Assembly (NCBI GenBank): GCA_023453125.1
Contig: JAEXUB010000006.1
Span: forward strand, 1-25,716
Source: Bacteroidota bacterium
Lineage (GTDB): Bacteria; Bacteroidota; Ignavibacteria; Ignavibacteriales; Melioribacteraceae
Length of the DNA: 25,716 bases
Direction of reading: 5' to 3'
Made by a program: the position numbers and the translations under genes. The notes beneath the pieces are model-generated. The model saw only the letters and a list, made by a program, of their open reading frames with translations, ran no database searches and was not told the DNA's origin. Positions 15,518 to 23,796 of this stretch are shown here, piece by piece (within the stretch, counting starts at the first letter, position 1; each line of letters begins with the position of its first letter).

Positions 15518-16786
15518 TTATAATTCGATCGTTTGTTCCCTTTTAGGCCCAACTGAAATAATGCTTATTTCAAAACCGCTTTTATGCGCAATAAAAGAGA
15601 GATAATCCTTTGCGTTGGCCGGGAGATCGTCATAATTCCTTACGCGGGAGATATCCGATTTCCATCCCGGAAGCGTTTCGTAAACCGGTTTAATTCTTTC
15701 AAGTTTTTCAACGTCGGTTGGGAATGATTTAAGAGCTTTGCCGTCTAGTTCGTAACCGACGCATACTTTAATTTCGTCCATATAGCTTAGCACATCCAGC
15801 TTAGTAATGGCTGCTCTCTGAATTCCATTAATCATTCTGGAATAGTTCATCAGGAATGCGTCATACCAGCCGCATCTTCTCGGGCGCCCGGTTGTAGCAC
15901 CATATTCGGCTCCTGTTTTCCTTAATAATTCCCCCTCTTCACCATCCAGTTCGGTGGGGAAGGGGCCTAAGCCGACACGCGTTGTATATGCTTTTACAAT
16001 TCCGATAACAGATGTTATTCTAATGGGAGGAATTCCGGTGCCTGTGCAGGCGCCTCCCGAGGTCGGGCTTGACGATGTAACGAACGGGTATGTCCCATGG
16101 TCAACATCCAGAAGCGCACCCTGTGCTCCTTCAAGAAGAACAGATTTACCCTCGTCAATTGCATTGTTAAGGTAGGCCGGGACGTCAGTTATATACTGGT
16201 CAATTGCTTTATCGAACTCAATGTATTCTTTAATAATTTCTTCAACATTAAGTTCTTCGTGTCCGTAAACTTTTCTAAGAAGATTATTCTTTTCTTCAAG
16301 GTTAACCCTGATTTTTTCTTCAAGGAGCTTTCTGTTGAGGAGGTCAACAATCTTAACTCCTTTTCTTGCATATTTATCAATATAACAGGGGCCTATTCCT
16401 CTGCCGGTAGTGCCTATTTTATTGTTTCCGCTTTCGCTTATAGAATCGAGGAGCTTATGATATGGCATAATAAGGTGGGCGTTCTGGCTAATGAGGAGTC
16501 TTCCTTTTATGTTAATATTAAAGCTTTCCAGAAGGGCAATTTCATCAAGAAGGGCTTTAGGGTCAATAACCACACCATTGCCTATAACGCAAATAACGCC
16601 GTCTCTCAGAATTCCGGAAGGAATAAGATGGAGAACAAATTTATTTTCTTCAATTTCGATAGTGTGGCCTGCATTAGCGCCCCCCTGATACCGGGCAACA
16701 ATATCGAAACGATTGCTTAAAATGTCAACAATTTTACCTTTACCTTCGTCGCCCCACTGGCTTCCAACAAGAACGGAGACTTCCAT
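15518..16786 (-). CDS. purA: Adenylosuccinate synthetase
   Basis: Joins IMP and aspartate with GTP to give adenylosuccinate, the first step towards AMP. The protein has 422 residues, the normal length. Typical motifs are GSQWGDEGKGKIVD (8-21), RYQGGANAGHTI (33-44), NKIGTTGRGIGPCY and LLEGAQGALLDVDHGTYPFVTSS, then GRPRRCGWYDA near the end. The ATG has AAGGA upstream. Only about 30 bases separate it from the terminator of the upstream STAS gene, so its promoter must overlap the terminator or it depends on readthrough. It is followed without a gap by a histidine kinase. Confidence 0.98.
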   Translation of the reverse strand: MEVSVLVGSQWGDEGKGKIVDILSNRFDIVARYQGGANAGHTIEIEENKFVLHLIPSGILRDGVICVIGNGVVIDPKALLDEIALLESFNINIKGRLLISQNAHLIMPYHKLLDSISESGNNKIGTTGRGIGPCYIDKYARKGVKIVDLLNRKLLEEKIRVNLEEKNNLLRKVYGHEELNVEEIIKEYIEFDKAIDQYITDVPAYLNNAIDEGKSVLLEGAQGALLDVDHGTYPFVTSSSPTSGGACTGTGIPPIRITSVIGIVKAYTTRVGLGPFPTELDGEEGELLRKTGAEYGATTGRPRRCGWYDAFLMNYSRMINGIQRAAITKLDVLSYMDEIKVCVGYELDGKALKSFPTDVEKLERIKPVYETLPGWKSDISRVRNYDDLPANAKDYLSFIAHKSGFEISIISVGPKREQTIEL

Positions 16787-16816
16787 TTCAATTCCTTATT
16801 TTATTGTATTGGCAGG

Positions 16817-16848
16817 AAAAATGAAACTCCGGAAAAACCGGAGTTTCA
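16817..16848 (-). terminator. Intrinsic terminator of the STAS gene
   Basis: A perfect 11-bp stem, TGAAACTCCGG / CCGGAGTTTCA, with a five-base loop at 16822-16848. On the minus strand it is followed directly by five T (16821-16817). It lies 24 bases after the stop of the STAS gene at 16872 and 30 bases before the purA ATG. This is the clearest terminator in the window. Confidence 0.85.
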
Positions 16849-16871
16849 CAGAAAACCACAAAAAGTAATTA

Positions 16872-17210
16872 TTAATTAAAGCTTTTAACAGCAGCGTCAA
16901 CTGTATCGTAATTTTCAAAAACGCTGGTCAATTTGGTAATAACAAGGAGACTGTTGATTTTTTCGGTTGTATTAGCGAGTTTAAGGTTCCCGCCCCCGTT
17001 TTTCATTGTGGTATAGCCCGAAATGAGCATGCCTAAACCGGAGCTGTTCATAAAGAGTGTTTCTTTAAGGTCAACAACTACGTGTTTCTTACCTTCATCA
17101 ATTAATTTATGAAGTAACTGATGAAATTCATCAGCTTCATTGCCGCCGGTAATGTTGCCGTGGAATTCTACAACTACTGCACCGTAGGTCTCATGTGTCT
17201 TAATTTTCAT
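16872..17210 (-). CDS. STAS-domain anti-sigma factor antagonist
   Basis: A 112-residue single STAS domain like SpoIIAA and RsbV. Such proteins switch partners depending on phosphorylation of a conserved serine. The motif is FMNSSGLGMLISG with Ser56 in the phosphoacceptor position, and Asn55 replaces the common Asp. I chose the ATG at 17210, which has GGAG seven bases upstream and gives the usual STAS length. An ATG at 17276 would add 22 residues unrelated to the fold. It is monocistronic by its own terminator and is divergent from the ECF sigma gene. Its kinase and phosphatase are presumably those of the plus-strand cluster, but this is inferred. Confidence 0.92.
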   Translation of the reverse strand: MKIKTHETYGAVVVEFHGNITGGNEADEFHQLLHKLIDEGKKHVVVDLKETLFMNSSGLGMLISGYTTMKNGGGNLKLANTTEKINSLLVITKLTSVFENYDTVDAAVKSFN

Positions 17211-17417
17211 ACTATACTCCAAGGATTTAGTTTTTAAAAATAAATATTCTGCGCTATTCCGCCAACCGAAATTCACAAAAATGGAGAAATATTGGCGATT
17301 CTTCTTTAAATTATTAGCTAAGTTATATAATATTAGATAAAAAAAAAAGAGAATTAATAGAATTCGTTTTTTTTACCTAAATTAAGAAACTAAAATAGGG
17401 AATTAACGTCTAAAAAA
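17211..17417. promoter_or_regulatory. Divergent intergenic region between STAS and ECF sigma genes
   Basis: About 207 bases of AT-rich DNA with no plausible gene. It holds a run of ten A (17339-17348), a GAATT/AATTC inverted repeat (17351-17365) and a run of eight T (17367-17374), an arrangement that could bend DNA or form a weak hairpin. Promoters for both genes must lie here. I cannot identify -35/-10 boxes with confidence. Confidence 0.5.
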
Positions 17418-18017
17418 ATGATGTCTTACGATAGCAGAGACGAATTCGACCTCGCAGGGCAGAACAGCGGCGAAGATGATGACTATCCCCTTATAAGGCA
17501 GTTTATAGAGGGGGACGAAAAGGGCTTTAGAACGCTTATTCTGAAGCACAAAGAGAAGGTGAGAAACCTGGTCTATTTGACTCTCGGGGATTCGGAATTC
17601 GTTGATGACATCTCTCAGGATGTGTTTATTTCTGTTTTTCACAAGTTGAAGGATTTCAGGTTCGAATCGAAATTTACAACCTGGCTTTACAGAATAACCA
17701 TTAACAAATGCCGCGATTACCTGAGAAAGAAGAAAGTAAGAAGCATTTTTGTTCCTATTAAAGATGAAGGAAGCGAATACGGGGCCGGATATCAGAGCGA
17801 AAATATTGATATTCCCCAACTGGTTAGAAAAGCTATTGAGCGCCTCCCTGAAAAACTCCGCTTCCCACTGGTTATGAGGGATATTGACGGGCTTAGTTAT
17901 AAGGAAATTGCCGATAACCTGGGTACCGAGGTTGGTACAGTTAAATCGCGTATCTTCAGAGCCCGCGAAACTTTGAAAGTTTTATTAGAACCTTATCAAA
18001 AGGAAATGTTCAGGTAA
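17418..18017 (+). CDS. ECF-type RNA polymerase sigma factor
   Basis: A 199-residue group 4 sigma factor. Region 2 spans roughly residues 35-105 and contains DDISQDVFISVFHKL and FTTWLYRITINKCRDYLR, a good match to RpoE-like proteins. Region 4 is at about 135-190, with RLPEKLRFPLVMRDIDGLSYKEIADNLG and GTVKSRIFRARETL as the helix-turn-helix. The first 30 residues are acidic and unconserved. Two ATG codons stand in tandem at 17418 and 17421 without a clear Shine-Dalgarno, so the exact start is uncertain by one codon. One base separates its stop from the next gene. It directs transcription of an unknown regulon; its control by the downstream membrane protein or by the partner-switching proteins is inferred from position. 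Confidence 0.94.
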   Translation: MMSYDSRDEFDLAGQNSGEDDDYPLIRQFIEGDEKGFRTLILKHKEKVRNLVYLTLGDSEFVDDISQDVFISVFHKLKDFRFESKFTTWLYRITINKCRDYLRKKKVRSIFVPIKDEGSEYGAGYQSENIDIPQLVRKAIERLPEKLRFPLVMRDIDGLSYKEIADNLGTEVGTVKSRIFRARETLKVLLEPYQKEMFR

Positions 18018-18018
18018 C

Positions 18019-19248
18019 ATGAAAAACGAAAAATTATCGGAATTCCTAAGAAAATATTCTTTTTATATTGGAGTAGGCATCCTGACGGTAATTTTAGTTC
18101 TAATATTCCGACATAAAAAGTTAGGGGAGTTTGTTGCCGAAGGAAAAAGGGGTTTGGCTTCTCTTTATGCTAAAGACCTCAAACCGATGATTTATACCAG
18201 TGAAATTACCAATGAAGATGTATTCAATTTTGCCATGTTTAACTCCCTTCCCATCAATAAAAAGGAAAACCGGTTCCTCTATTTAGGAGAGGATTCCGAA
18301 GGGAAGAGTTCTATTAGTGTTCATAATGCCGATTATAAGGAAAACACAAATAACTACAGCAATTTTATTGAATACCTGAATCTTAATAAAGATCAGAAAA
18401 AACAATTTGATTCCCTCCTGAGCCATTACAAGGCAAAGCTGTATGCGGCGGTCTGGACCGACAACAAGGATGCCGTTGCATTCAATCAGAATATTCCCAT
18501 TATTCACGACCTCATTTACCTGGATATTAAGCATTTTGCCGAAAAGATGAATAAAGCAAAGACGGGCGAAATTTATGTGGGGCGCAAAGATGTGCTCGAT
18601 CCGATTGAAATAAAAAAGGTTGAGTCTGCTCTTCTTAACAATTCAAATCCGCAGGACTTTGTAATTGTTTCCAAGGATACCCTTTTTACAGCCAATCTTT
18701 CTACTGATGTACCTAAGGTAACAATTTCTCCTGAGGTTCCGGAATCTAAATGGAGAGAGGAATTTGCAAAGAGCCGTCTGCGCGCAAATGAAAACGCTAT
18801 GAATCATATGGAGCAGGAAAGGGAATTTGCCCGTAAGTATTCCCCGAGCAGGCATAATAACGATATAAAGATCAATCTCCCTACTGAGGCATGGAGCAAA
18901 TCGCTTCAGAAAGAAATTTCGAAATTAAAAGAACTCAGCAAACTGCAGTATCTTATTTCTTCCGATACAGAAAAGCGGGAAGGGAAAAAGGCCCCTATCC
19001 AGTTCAAGATGAATTTTGATATAAATAAGGTGGATACCTTTGTGGCCAGGACATTAGAATCGGTAATGTATTTTATCCCTAAGGAAGAGAGGGAGAAACT
19101 TAAAAAAGAAATTGATTCTGCAATGGCCAAAAGTAAAATGGAAATTAGAAAGAATATGCCTCCTCCACCCCCTCCGGATCCAAACAGGGGGATGAAAGAG
19201 AGGACTAAACGCCCAAAAATGTCAGATACTATGGATTCCGGTAAATAA
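18019..19248 (+). CDS. Single-pass membrane protein of unknown family, candidate anti-sigma factor
   Basis: I do not recognise this 409-residue protein. It has a short charged N-terminus, one membrane helix at about 14-31 (FYIGVGILTVILVLIF), then a long hydrophilic body with many charged helices. No cysteines occur, so the zinc-binding H-C-C motif of common anti-sigma factors is absent. Residues 260-360 are rich in Glu/Lys/Arg and likely helical. A run of six prolines at 381-386 is followed by a basic tail. It sits one base after the ECF sigma gene and its TAA shares one base with the ATG of the next gene, so it is translated in the same unit. Position suggests an anti-sigma factor or a sensor that controls the sigma factor. 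The membrane orientation cannot be set with certainty from the flanking charges. Confidence 0.8.
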   Translation: MKNEKLSEFLRKYSFYIGVGILTVILVLIFRHKKLGEFVAEGKRGLASLYAKDLKPMIYTSEITNEDVFNFAMFNSLPINKKENRFLYLGEDSEGKSSISVHNADYKENTNNYSNFIEYLNLNKDQKKQFDSLLSHYKAKLYAAVWTDNKDAVAFNQNIPIIHDLIYLDIKHFAEKMNKAKTGEIYVGRKDVLDPIEIKKVESALLNNSNPQDFVIVSKDTLFTANLSTDVPKVTISPEVPESKWREEFAKSRLRANENAMNHMEQEREFARKYSPSRHNNDIKINLPTEAWSKSLQKEISKLKELSKLQYLISSDTEKREGKKAPIQFKMNFDINKVDTFVARTLESVMYFIPKEEREKLKKEIDSAMAKSKMEIRKNMPPPPPPDPNRGMKERTKRPKMSDTMDSGK

Positions 19249-21293
19249 TGAAACTTCCCTACAAGGATATATCAAGAAATAAGAAGCTGGAAAACATTGT
19301 TTTTACGGCTATTCTGGTTATTATTTACCGGCTCATATTTCCATCGGGCGGCTCCCTGTTAATTTATACGGGAAGCGAAATAATTCTATTTGCCCTTCTC
19401 TATACCGCGGCATTGTATATTAACGACTTTTTCTCTCTCAAGAAATATTCCCCTTTGTCTGTTATTCTAAATGTGGGGCTCTTGACTGCAATTTTATTCT
19501 TTGTATTTGCAATTTCGAAGGTAGAAGATCCTGGACAGCTTCAAAGCGGCGGAACCGAAGTGCAGCTCTTCTTTTCTCTTTTATCTGCGTTCCTTCTTGT
19601 AGGGTGTTTAACATATATTTTTGTGGCCTTCAGGTATCTGTTCTTCCTAAGGCAGAAAAAAAATCCGTCAAAGTATTTCAACTTAATGGTTATATTCTCG
19701 GCGGCTGCTTTTTTCCTGAATATTCTTAAGAGGGGGAATAACGAGAACTCATTCCTTTGGGAGGCATTCCTTGTAGTTACAATTGTACTTATTTCCATCA
19801 ATTCCTTAAGGGTTGCCTGGATTGCCTTTTTAAGCAAGAGAGAAAAGATTTATCTGCTTATTATGTCTATTGTTATTGCCATTCTCTTTATGATTAATGC
19901 CAATTTCTGCTGGGATAAAAGTGTAAGCACCATTTCCGCATTAGAGAATTTTTCGGGGGGAATGTGGACCTATTTATTCCTTTTGATGCTTTACGGAGCC
20001 ATTTTCTCTTTTGTCGTATTTTTTACGGCGCTGTTCCATCTTCCTACTGCCGAGGCCTTTGACCGCAAGGCTGAAGAAGTCTCTTCGCTTATGGACCTCA
20101 GTAAAATTATTACTCAGGTATTCGACAAAAAACAGCTTTCAGAAACAATTGTCTCTCTCTCATCAAAGGTATGCAATTCAGACTGCGCATGGTTTGTTGT
20201 TTCTGAAAATGATGAATACGAAATACAATCGGTAAAAAATATCGGCTACCTTGAAGCAGATAAAATTACCAGAAAAATTCTCCTTGAAGTCTCCGATAAA
20301 ATAGACGAAACTATTACTCTTGCAAAGAGTTCAATTAGAATATCATACGAAAATGATCTGAAGATTTACAATTTCAGTTCAATTGCAATTGCCCCCCTTA
20401 TACTGCACGGACAGGTGCGGGGTTATATAATAGCAGCCAAACGGAACAATTCCTTCTTTGATGATGAAGACAAAAAAGCATTAAGCGCATATGCCGATTT
20501 TGCGGCAGTAGCATTTGAAAATGCCCGCCTTTTTGCTGATTCCATTGAAAAGGAAAGAATGAAAAAAGAACTGGAAGTAGCGCGCGATATCCAGTATAAA
20601 ATTATTCCGGAGAACCTTCCTGTTGCAAAGAATATGCAGGTGGCAGCCCGATTTAAACCTGCTTATGAGGTGGGGGGGGACTATTATGATTTTTTCGAAA
20701 TCTCAGCTGATAAATTGGGAATTGTGGTTGCCGACGTATCGGGGAAGGGAATATCGGCAGCCTTTGTAATGGCCGAAGTTAAAGGAGTCTTTGAATCCCT
20801 TGCAAGGACTATCCAATCTCCTAAAGAGCTGCTTATAAGGGCAAATGAAATATTGAAGAAAAGCCTGGACAGGAAGAGTTTTGTAACGGCCATTTACGGA
20901 ATTATAGACCTGAAAACAGGAATGGTTAAACTGGCGCGCGCCGGGCATACACCCGTTATCCTCATTAAAGAGGGGAAAAGCGAGAGATTAACTCCTTCGG
21001 GTATTGGATTAGGGCTTGATAACGGGATAAATTTTACCCAATATATATCAGAATTGGAAATTCAACTGAAATATAACGATATTTTAACCCTGTATTCTGA
21101 CGGAATTATAGAATCTAAGAATACACGTCTTGAGGATTTCGGTATTGAGCGTTTTGAACAGGTTTTGATTGAAAACCGGAACCTTCACGTGGAAGATATT
21201 TCTACAAAAATCATTAACAGAGTGGATGAGTTTTCAAAAGACTATATTCAGCATGACGACATAACATTGGTGCTATTTAAATGGGGAAATTAA
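19248..21293 (+). CDS. Membrane GAF-SpoIIE (PP2C-type) phosphatase, RsbU-like
   Basis: A 681-residue serine phosphatase expected to dephosphorylate a STAS protein. About eight hydrophobic segments fill residues 15-260. A GAF-like domain follows at about 285-435, then the linker typical of RsbU proteins (ELEVARDIQYKIIPENLP). The PP2C domain at about 465-681 keeps all metal-binding motifs: VGGDYYD with Asp478, VADVSGKGIS with Asp496, ARAGHTPVI, YSDGIIES with Asp618 and HDDITLVLF with Asp670/Asp671. Its ATG overlaps the previous stop by one base. A run of eight G encodes part of the VGGD motif. A STAS gene follows 22 bases later and is the likely substrate. The membrane part probably senses an envelope or lipid signal, which is inferred. 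Confidence 0.93.
   Translation: MKLPYKDISRNKKLENIVFTAILVIIYRLIFPSGGSLLIYTGSEIILFALLYTAALYINDFFSLKKYSPLSVILNVGLLTAILFFVFAISKVEDPGQLQSGGTEVQLFFSLLSAFLLVGCLTYIFVAFRYLFFLRQKKNPSKYFNLMVIFSAAAFFLNILKRGNNENSFLWEAFLVVTIVLISINSLRVAWIAFLSKREKIYLLIMSIVIAILFMINANFCWDKSVSTISALENFSGGMWTYLFLLMLYGAIFSFVVFFTALFHLPTAEAFDRKAEEVSSLMDLSKIITQVFDKKQLSETIVSLSSKVCNSDCAWFVVSENDEYEIQSVKNIGYLEADKITRKILLEVSDKIDETITLAKSSIRISYENDLKIYNFSSIAIAPLILHGQVRGYIIAAKRNNSFFDDEDKKALSAYADFAAVAFENARLFADSIEKERMKKELEVARDIQYKIIPENLPVAKNMQVAARFKPAYEVGGDYYDFFEISADKLGIVVADVSGKGISAAFVMAEVKGVFESLARTIQSPKELLIRANEILKKSLDRKSFVTAIYGIIDLKTGMVKLARAGHTPVILIKEGKSERLTPSGIGLGLDNGINFTQYISELEIQLKYNDILTLYSDGIIESKNTRLEDFGIERFEQVLIENRNLHVEDISTKIINRVDEFSKDYIQHDDITLVLFKWGN
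20672..20679. repeat. Eight-G tract inside a catalytic motif
   Basis: Eight consecutive G encode the end of Val475 to the start of Asp478 in the first metal-binding motif of the membrane phosphatase. A one-base slip would destroy the catalytic domain. No sign of a shifted copy is seen here; the reading frame is intact. Confidence 0.9.
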
Positions 21294-21315
21294 CAACAAA
21301 AAGATGGAGTAATTA

Positions 21316-21669
21316 ATGGCAGATTTCAACGTCAGCGCAAGAGGTGTTGGATCTGTAAACGTCCTTGAATTGAAGGGGTATCTGGATGCACATACTGCTC
21401 CGGAACTCGAAAAGGCTTTCAACAAGCTTATTGAGGATAGGTCTTATAATGTTGTAGTAAATTTCAAAGACCTTAACTACATAAGCAGTGCCGGCTTAGG
21501 TGTTTTTATGGCATATGTTGAAACTATGCGCGAGAACAGAGGGGATATTAAGTTCTCTAACATGAAAGAAAATGTTTATAATATTTTCGATCTTCTCGGT
21601 TTTCCGGTACTTTACGAGTTCTTTAAGGATGAAACAGAAGCTTTAGAAAAATTTAAAACGCAGGAATAA
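21316..21669 (+). CDS. STAS-domain anti-sigma factor antagonist, RsbV-like
   Basis: A 117-residue STAS protein, the probable hub of the cluster. The motif YISSAGLGVF carries Ser58, aligned with phosphorylated Ser58 of SpoIIAA and Ser56 of RsbV; the residue before it is Ser instead of Asp. The start has GATGGAG seven bases upstream. Its stop shares one base with the start of the RsbW-like kinase, so the two are made together. In such systems the kinase phosphorylates the STAS protein and a SpoIIE phosphatase restores it; the free form sequesters the kinase. Partners are inferred from order: a phosphatase lies on either side of the STAS-kinase pair. Confidence 0.95.
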   Translation: MADFNVSARGVGSVNVLELKGYLDAHTAPELEKAFNKLIEDRSYNVVVNFKDLNYISSAGLGVFMAYVETMRENRGDIKFSNMKENVYNIFDLLGFPVLYEFFKDETEALEKFKTQE

Positions 21670-22106
21670 TGTTAAAAAGTAAAGACAAGAATTTAGAAAG
21701 AAATCTTGTTGTTAAGAGTTCAACAGATAATCTTTCGGTTATTCGGGAGTTTATGACCTCATCGGCCTCGGAATGCGGATGCGGCGAGGAACTTACCGGT
21801 AAAATAATTCTTGCCGTTGACGAAGCCTGCACCAACATAATTAAGCATGCCTATAAATACTCCTCTAACGGCGATATAGGAATAAATATCAGATTCTCAA
21901 ACACCACCCTTTATATTACCATTACGGATTCAGGGGATCATTTCGATCCTGCCGCTGTTCCGGCTCCTAATCTTCTGGAATACCAGAAACAGAGAAAATC
22001 GGGGGGACTGGGGATCTTTTTGATGAAAAAACTAATGGATGAAGTAAATTATAAGATTCTTAAAGATAATAGAAATCAAATTGAATTAGTGAAACATTTA
22101 AAGTAG
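21669..22106 (+). CDS. RsbW-like serine protein kinase / anti-sigma factor
   Basis: A 145-residue GHKL ATPase of the anti-sigma-factor type. The N box is DEACTNIIKHAY with Glu52 and Asn56, G1 is TDSGDHFDP with Asp87, and G2 is SGGLGIFLMKKLMD at 111-124. These are the residues needed to bind ATP and phosphorylate a STAS protein. The N-terminal part has an unusual CGC pair (Cys36, Cys38). The ATG overlaps the STAS stop by one base, and three bases separate its stop from the next phosphatase. It could bind a sigma factor in the classic manner. Here the only visible sigma is an ECF type, which is not the usual RsbW client, so its output target is unknown. Confidence 0.94.
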   Translation: MLKSKDKNLERNLVVKSSTDNLSVIREFMTSSASECGCGEELTGKIILAVDEACTNIIKHAYKYSSNGDIGINIRFSNTTLYITITDSGDHFDPAAVPAPNLLEYQKQRKSGGLGIFLMKKLMDEVNYKILKDNRNQIELVKHLK

Positions 22107-22109
22107 CAA

Positions 22110-23789
22110 ATGCAATTAACAGACAACATTGCAGCTCTCCGAAACCTTAGCGCTCTAGTAGATTTTGCCAACCTTATTAATTCAAGTCTCGACCTTTCTT
22201 TTGCACTCAACAATATACTCTTTACCTGCTTCGGAAAATTTCAGACTACAAAGGGAATTATTCTTCTGGCGGATAATGAAGCGGTTTTAAATTTGAGCGC
22301 GGCAAAAGGATTTGCACAGAGCGAAATTGATAAATTCAAGCCGTTCCCCGTTTTTGAATATGAAACCAATCCCTCTTTTCTGGAATTTAAGACAAGAAAC
22401 AAGCTCCAATTCTGCCGCGAAATCAGGTCATCAAACGGACTGAAAGGTTACATCCTTTTAGGGGAAAGGCTTACAAAGAAAGATTATACAGAGGAAGATT
22501 CTGAATTCCTCAATACAATTATAAATATAGGCGCAACTGCCATAGATAATTCCCTTATTGTATCGGAATTAAAGGAATTGAACAGGGAACTGGACGGGAA
22601 AGTTAACCAGCTAAGCTCTCTTTTCGATTTAAGCAAGGAATTCAGCGGAATATTAAAAGTTGAAATGATAGGAAAGCTCCTTCTATATTCCATTATAGGG
22701 CAGTTAATGGTTGCTAAATATGCCGTAGTAACCTGCCGCGAAAACAGCTATACACTCCTCGAAAATAAGTATTCCAAAGATCAGCTCGAAAAGGTGCTTG
22801 CCTCCTGTAATCTGCAGATTATTACCGAAATCCTTAAAAAGGAGGACTTGATAAATAATTACCCTCTATTTGCGGAACTTGGAGTCGAGTTAATCGTCCC
22901 AATGCAAATAAAGGGTACTACAAAAGGGCTCATTATGTTAGGTCAGAGAATAGCAGGGCAGCCTTATTCGAAATCGGATATAGAGTATGTTGCAAGTATT
23001 GGCAGCCTTGCAATAATATCCATTGAGAATGCACTTCTGTTCAATGAAACGCTAGAAAAACAGAAACTTGAAAAAGACCTTGAAACTGCGCGGAATATAC
23101 AGAAAAACCTGCTTCCTAAGAGTGTTCCCAAATTAAACAGTTTTGATATTTCGGCATTTAATAATTCTGCCAGGCAGGTTGGGGGAGATTATTACGACCT
23201 GGTTAAAATATCTCAGGATGAGCTTCTCTTTGCAATCGGGGATGTATCGGGGAAAGGGGTTCCTGCCGCTTTATTAATGGCTAACCTGCAGGCATTCTTA
23301 AAATCAATCTGCAAGCAGGGTATTCCCCTTCAGAAGGCTACCGATTTCATTAACGATCTTGTTTCGGATAACACTACCAACGGAAGCTTTATTACATTCT
23401 TCTGGGGAATATTAAATGATAAGACAAAAGAGCTTACTTATGTAAATGCGGGGCATAATCCTCCTCTGCTTATACGCAATAACGAAATTAAAAAGCTTAA
23501 AACCGGCGGAATGATACTTGGGGTTATGCAGACTCTTATACCATACAATTCCGAGACAGTTCAGCTTGAAAAAGATGATCTCCTGGTATTTTTCACAGAC
23601 GGTATAACTGAAGCTATGGATCCCGATTATAGAGAATATACTGATGAAAGATTGGAAGAATTATCTCTTAAATCAGCTAACCTTGATTCACGGCAGATTA
23701 TGGATAAGATAATGGATGATGTTAAGATTTATACTAAAGGCGCAGAACAGTCGGATGATATTACCTTAATTATTGTAAAAGTTAATTAG
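22110..23789 (+). CDS. Cytosolic double-GAF SpoIIE (PP2C-type) phosphatase
   Basis: A 559-residue phosphatase without membrane segments. GAF-like domains lie at about 10-155 and 165-310, joined by a short helix (ELNRELDGKVNQLSSLFDL). The linker LEKDLETARNIQKNLLP leads into the PP2C domain at about 335-559. Metal motifs are complete: VGGDYYD with Asp360, GDVSGKGVP with Asp378, NAGHNPPLL, FTDGITEA with Asp497 and SDDITLIIV with Asp549/Asp550. It differs from the two neighbouring phosphatases in being soluble, so it probably reads an internal small molecule or redox signal through GAF domains. Seven bases separate its stop from the ATG of the next gene. No clear Shine-Dalgarno precedes its own ATG, three bases after the kinase stop, suggesting reinitiation. 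Confidence 0.94.
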   Translation: MQLTDNIAALRNLSALVDFANLINSSLDLSFALNNILFTCFGKFQTTKGIILLADNEAVLNLSAAKGFAQSEIDKFKPFPVFEYETNPSFLEFKTRNKLQFCREIRSSNGLKGYILLGERLTKKDYTEEDSEFLNTIINIGATAIDNSLIVSELKELNRELDGKVNQLSSLFDLSKEFSGILKVEMIGKLLLYSIIGQLMVAKYAVVTCRENSYTLLENKYSKDQLEKVLASCNLQIITEILKKEDLINNYPLFAELGVELIVPMQIKGTTKGLIMLGQRIAGQPYSKSDIEYVASIGSLAIISIENALLFNETLEKQKLEKDLETARNIQKNLLPKSVPKLNSFDISAFNNSARQVGGDYYDLVKISQDELLFAIGDVSGKGVPAALLMANLQAFLKSICKQGIPLQKATDFINDLVSDNTTNGSFITFFWGILNDKTKELTYVNAGHNPPLLIRNNEIKKLKTGGMILGVMQTLIPYNSETVQLEKDDLLVFFTDGITEAMDPDYREYTDERLEELSLKSANLDSRQIMDKIMDDVKIYTKGAEQSDDITLIIVKVN

Positions 23790-23796
23790 GTGAGCC

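Noticed and set aside
16097..16720. Open frame of 207 codons on the plus strand
   Set aside because: Antisense to purA; the minus strand encodes the conserved synthetase and the plus product is a low-complexity shadow.
17211..17276. Longer start for the minus-strand STAS protein
   Set aside because: It adds 22 residues outside the STAS fold, while the ATG at 17210 has GGAG at proper spacing.
17339..17374. A-run, short inverted repeat and T-run as a bidirectional terminator
   Set aside because: The stem is only about five AT-rich base pairs and no gene ends here on either strand; kept only as a note on the divergent region.
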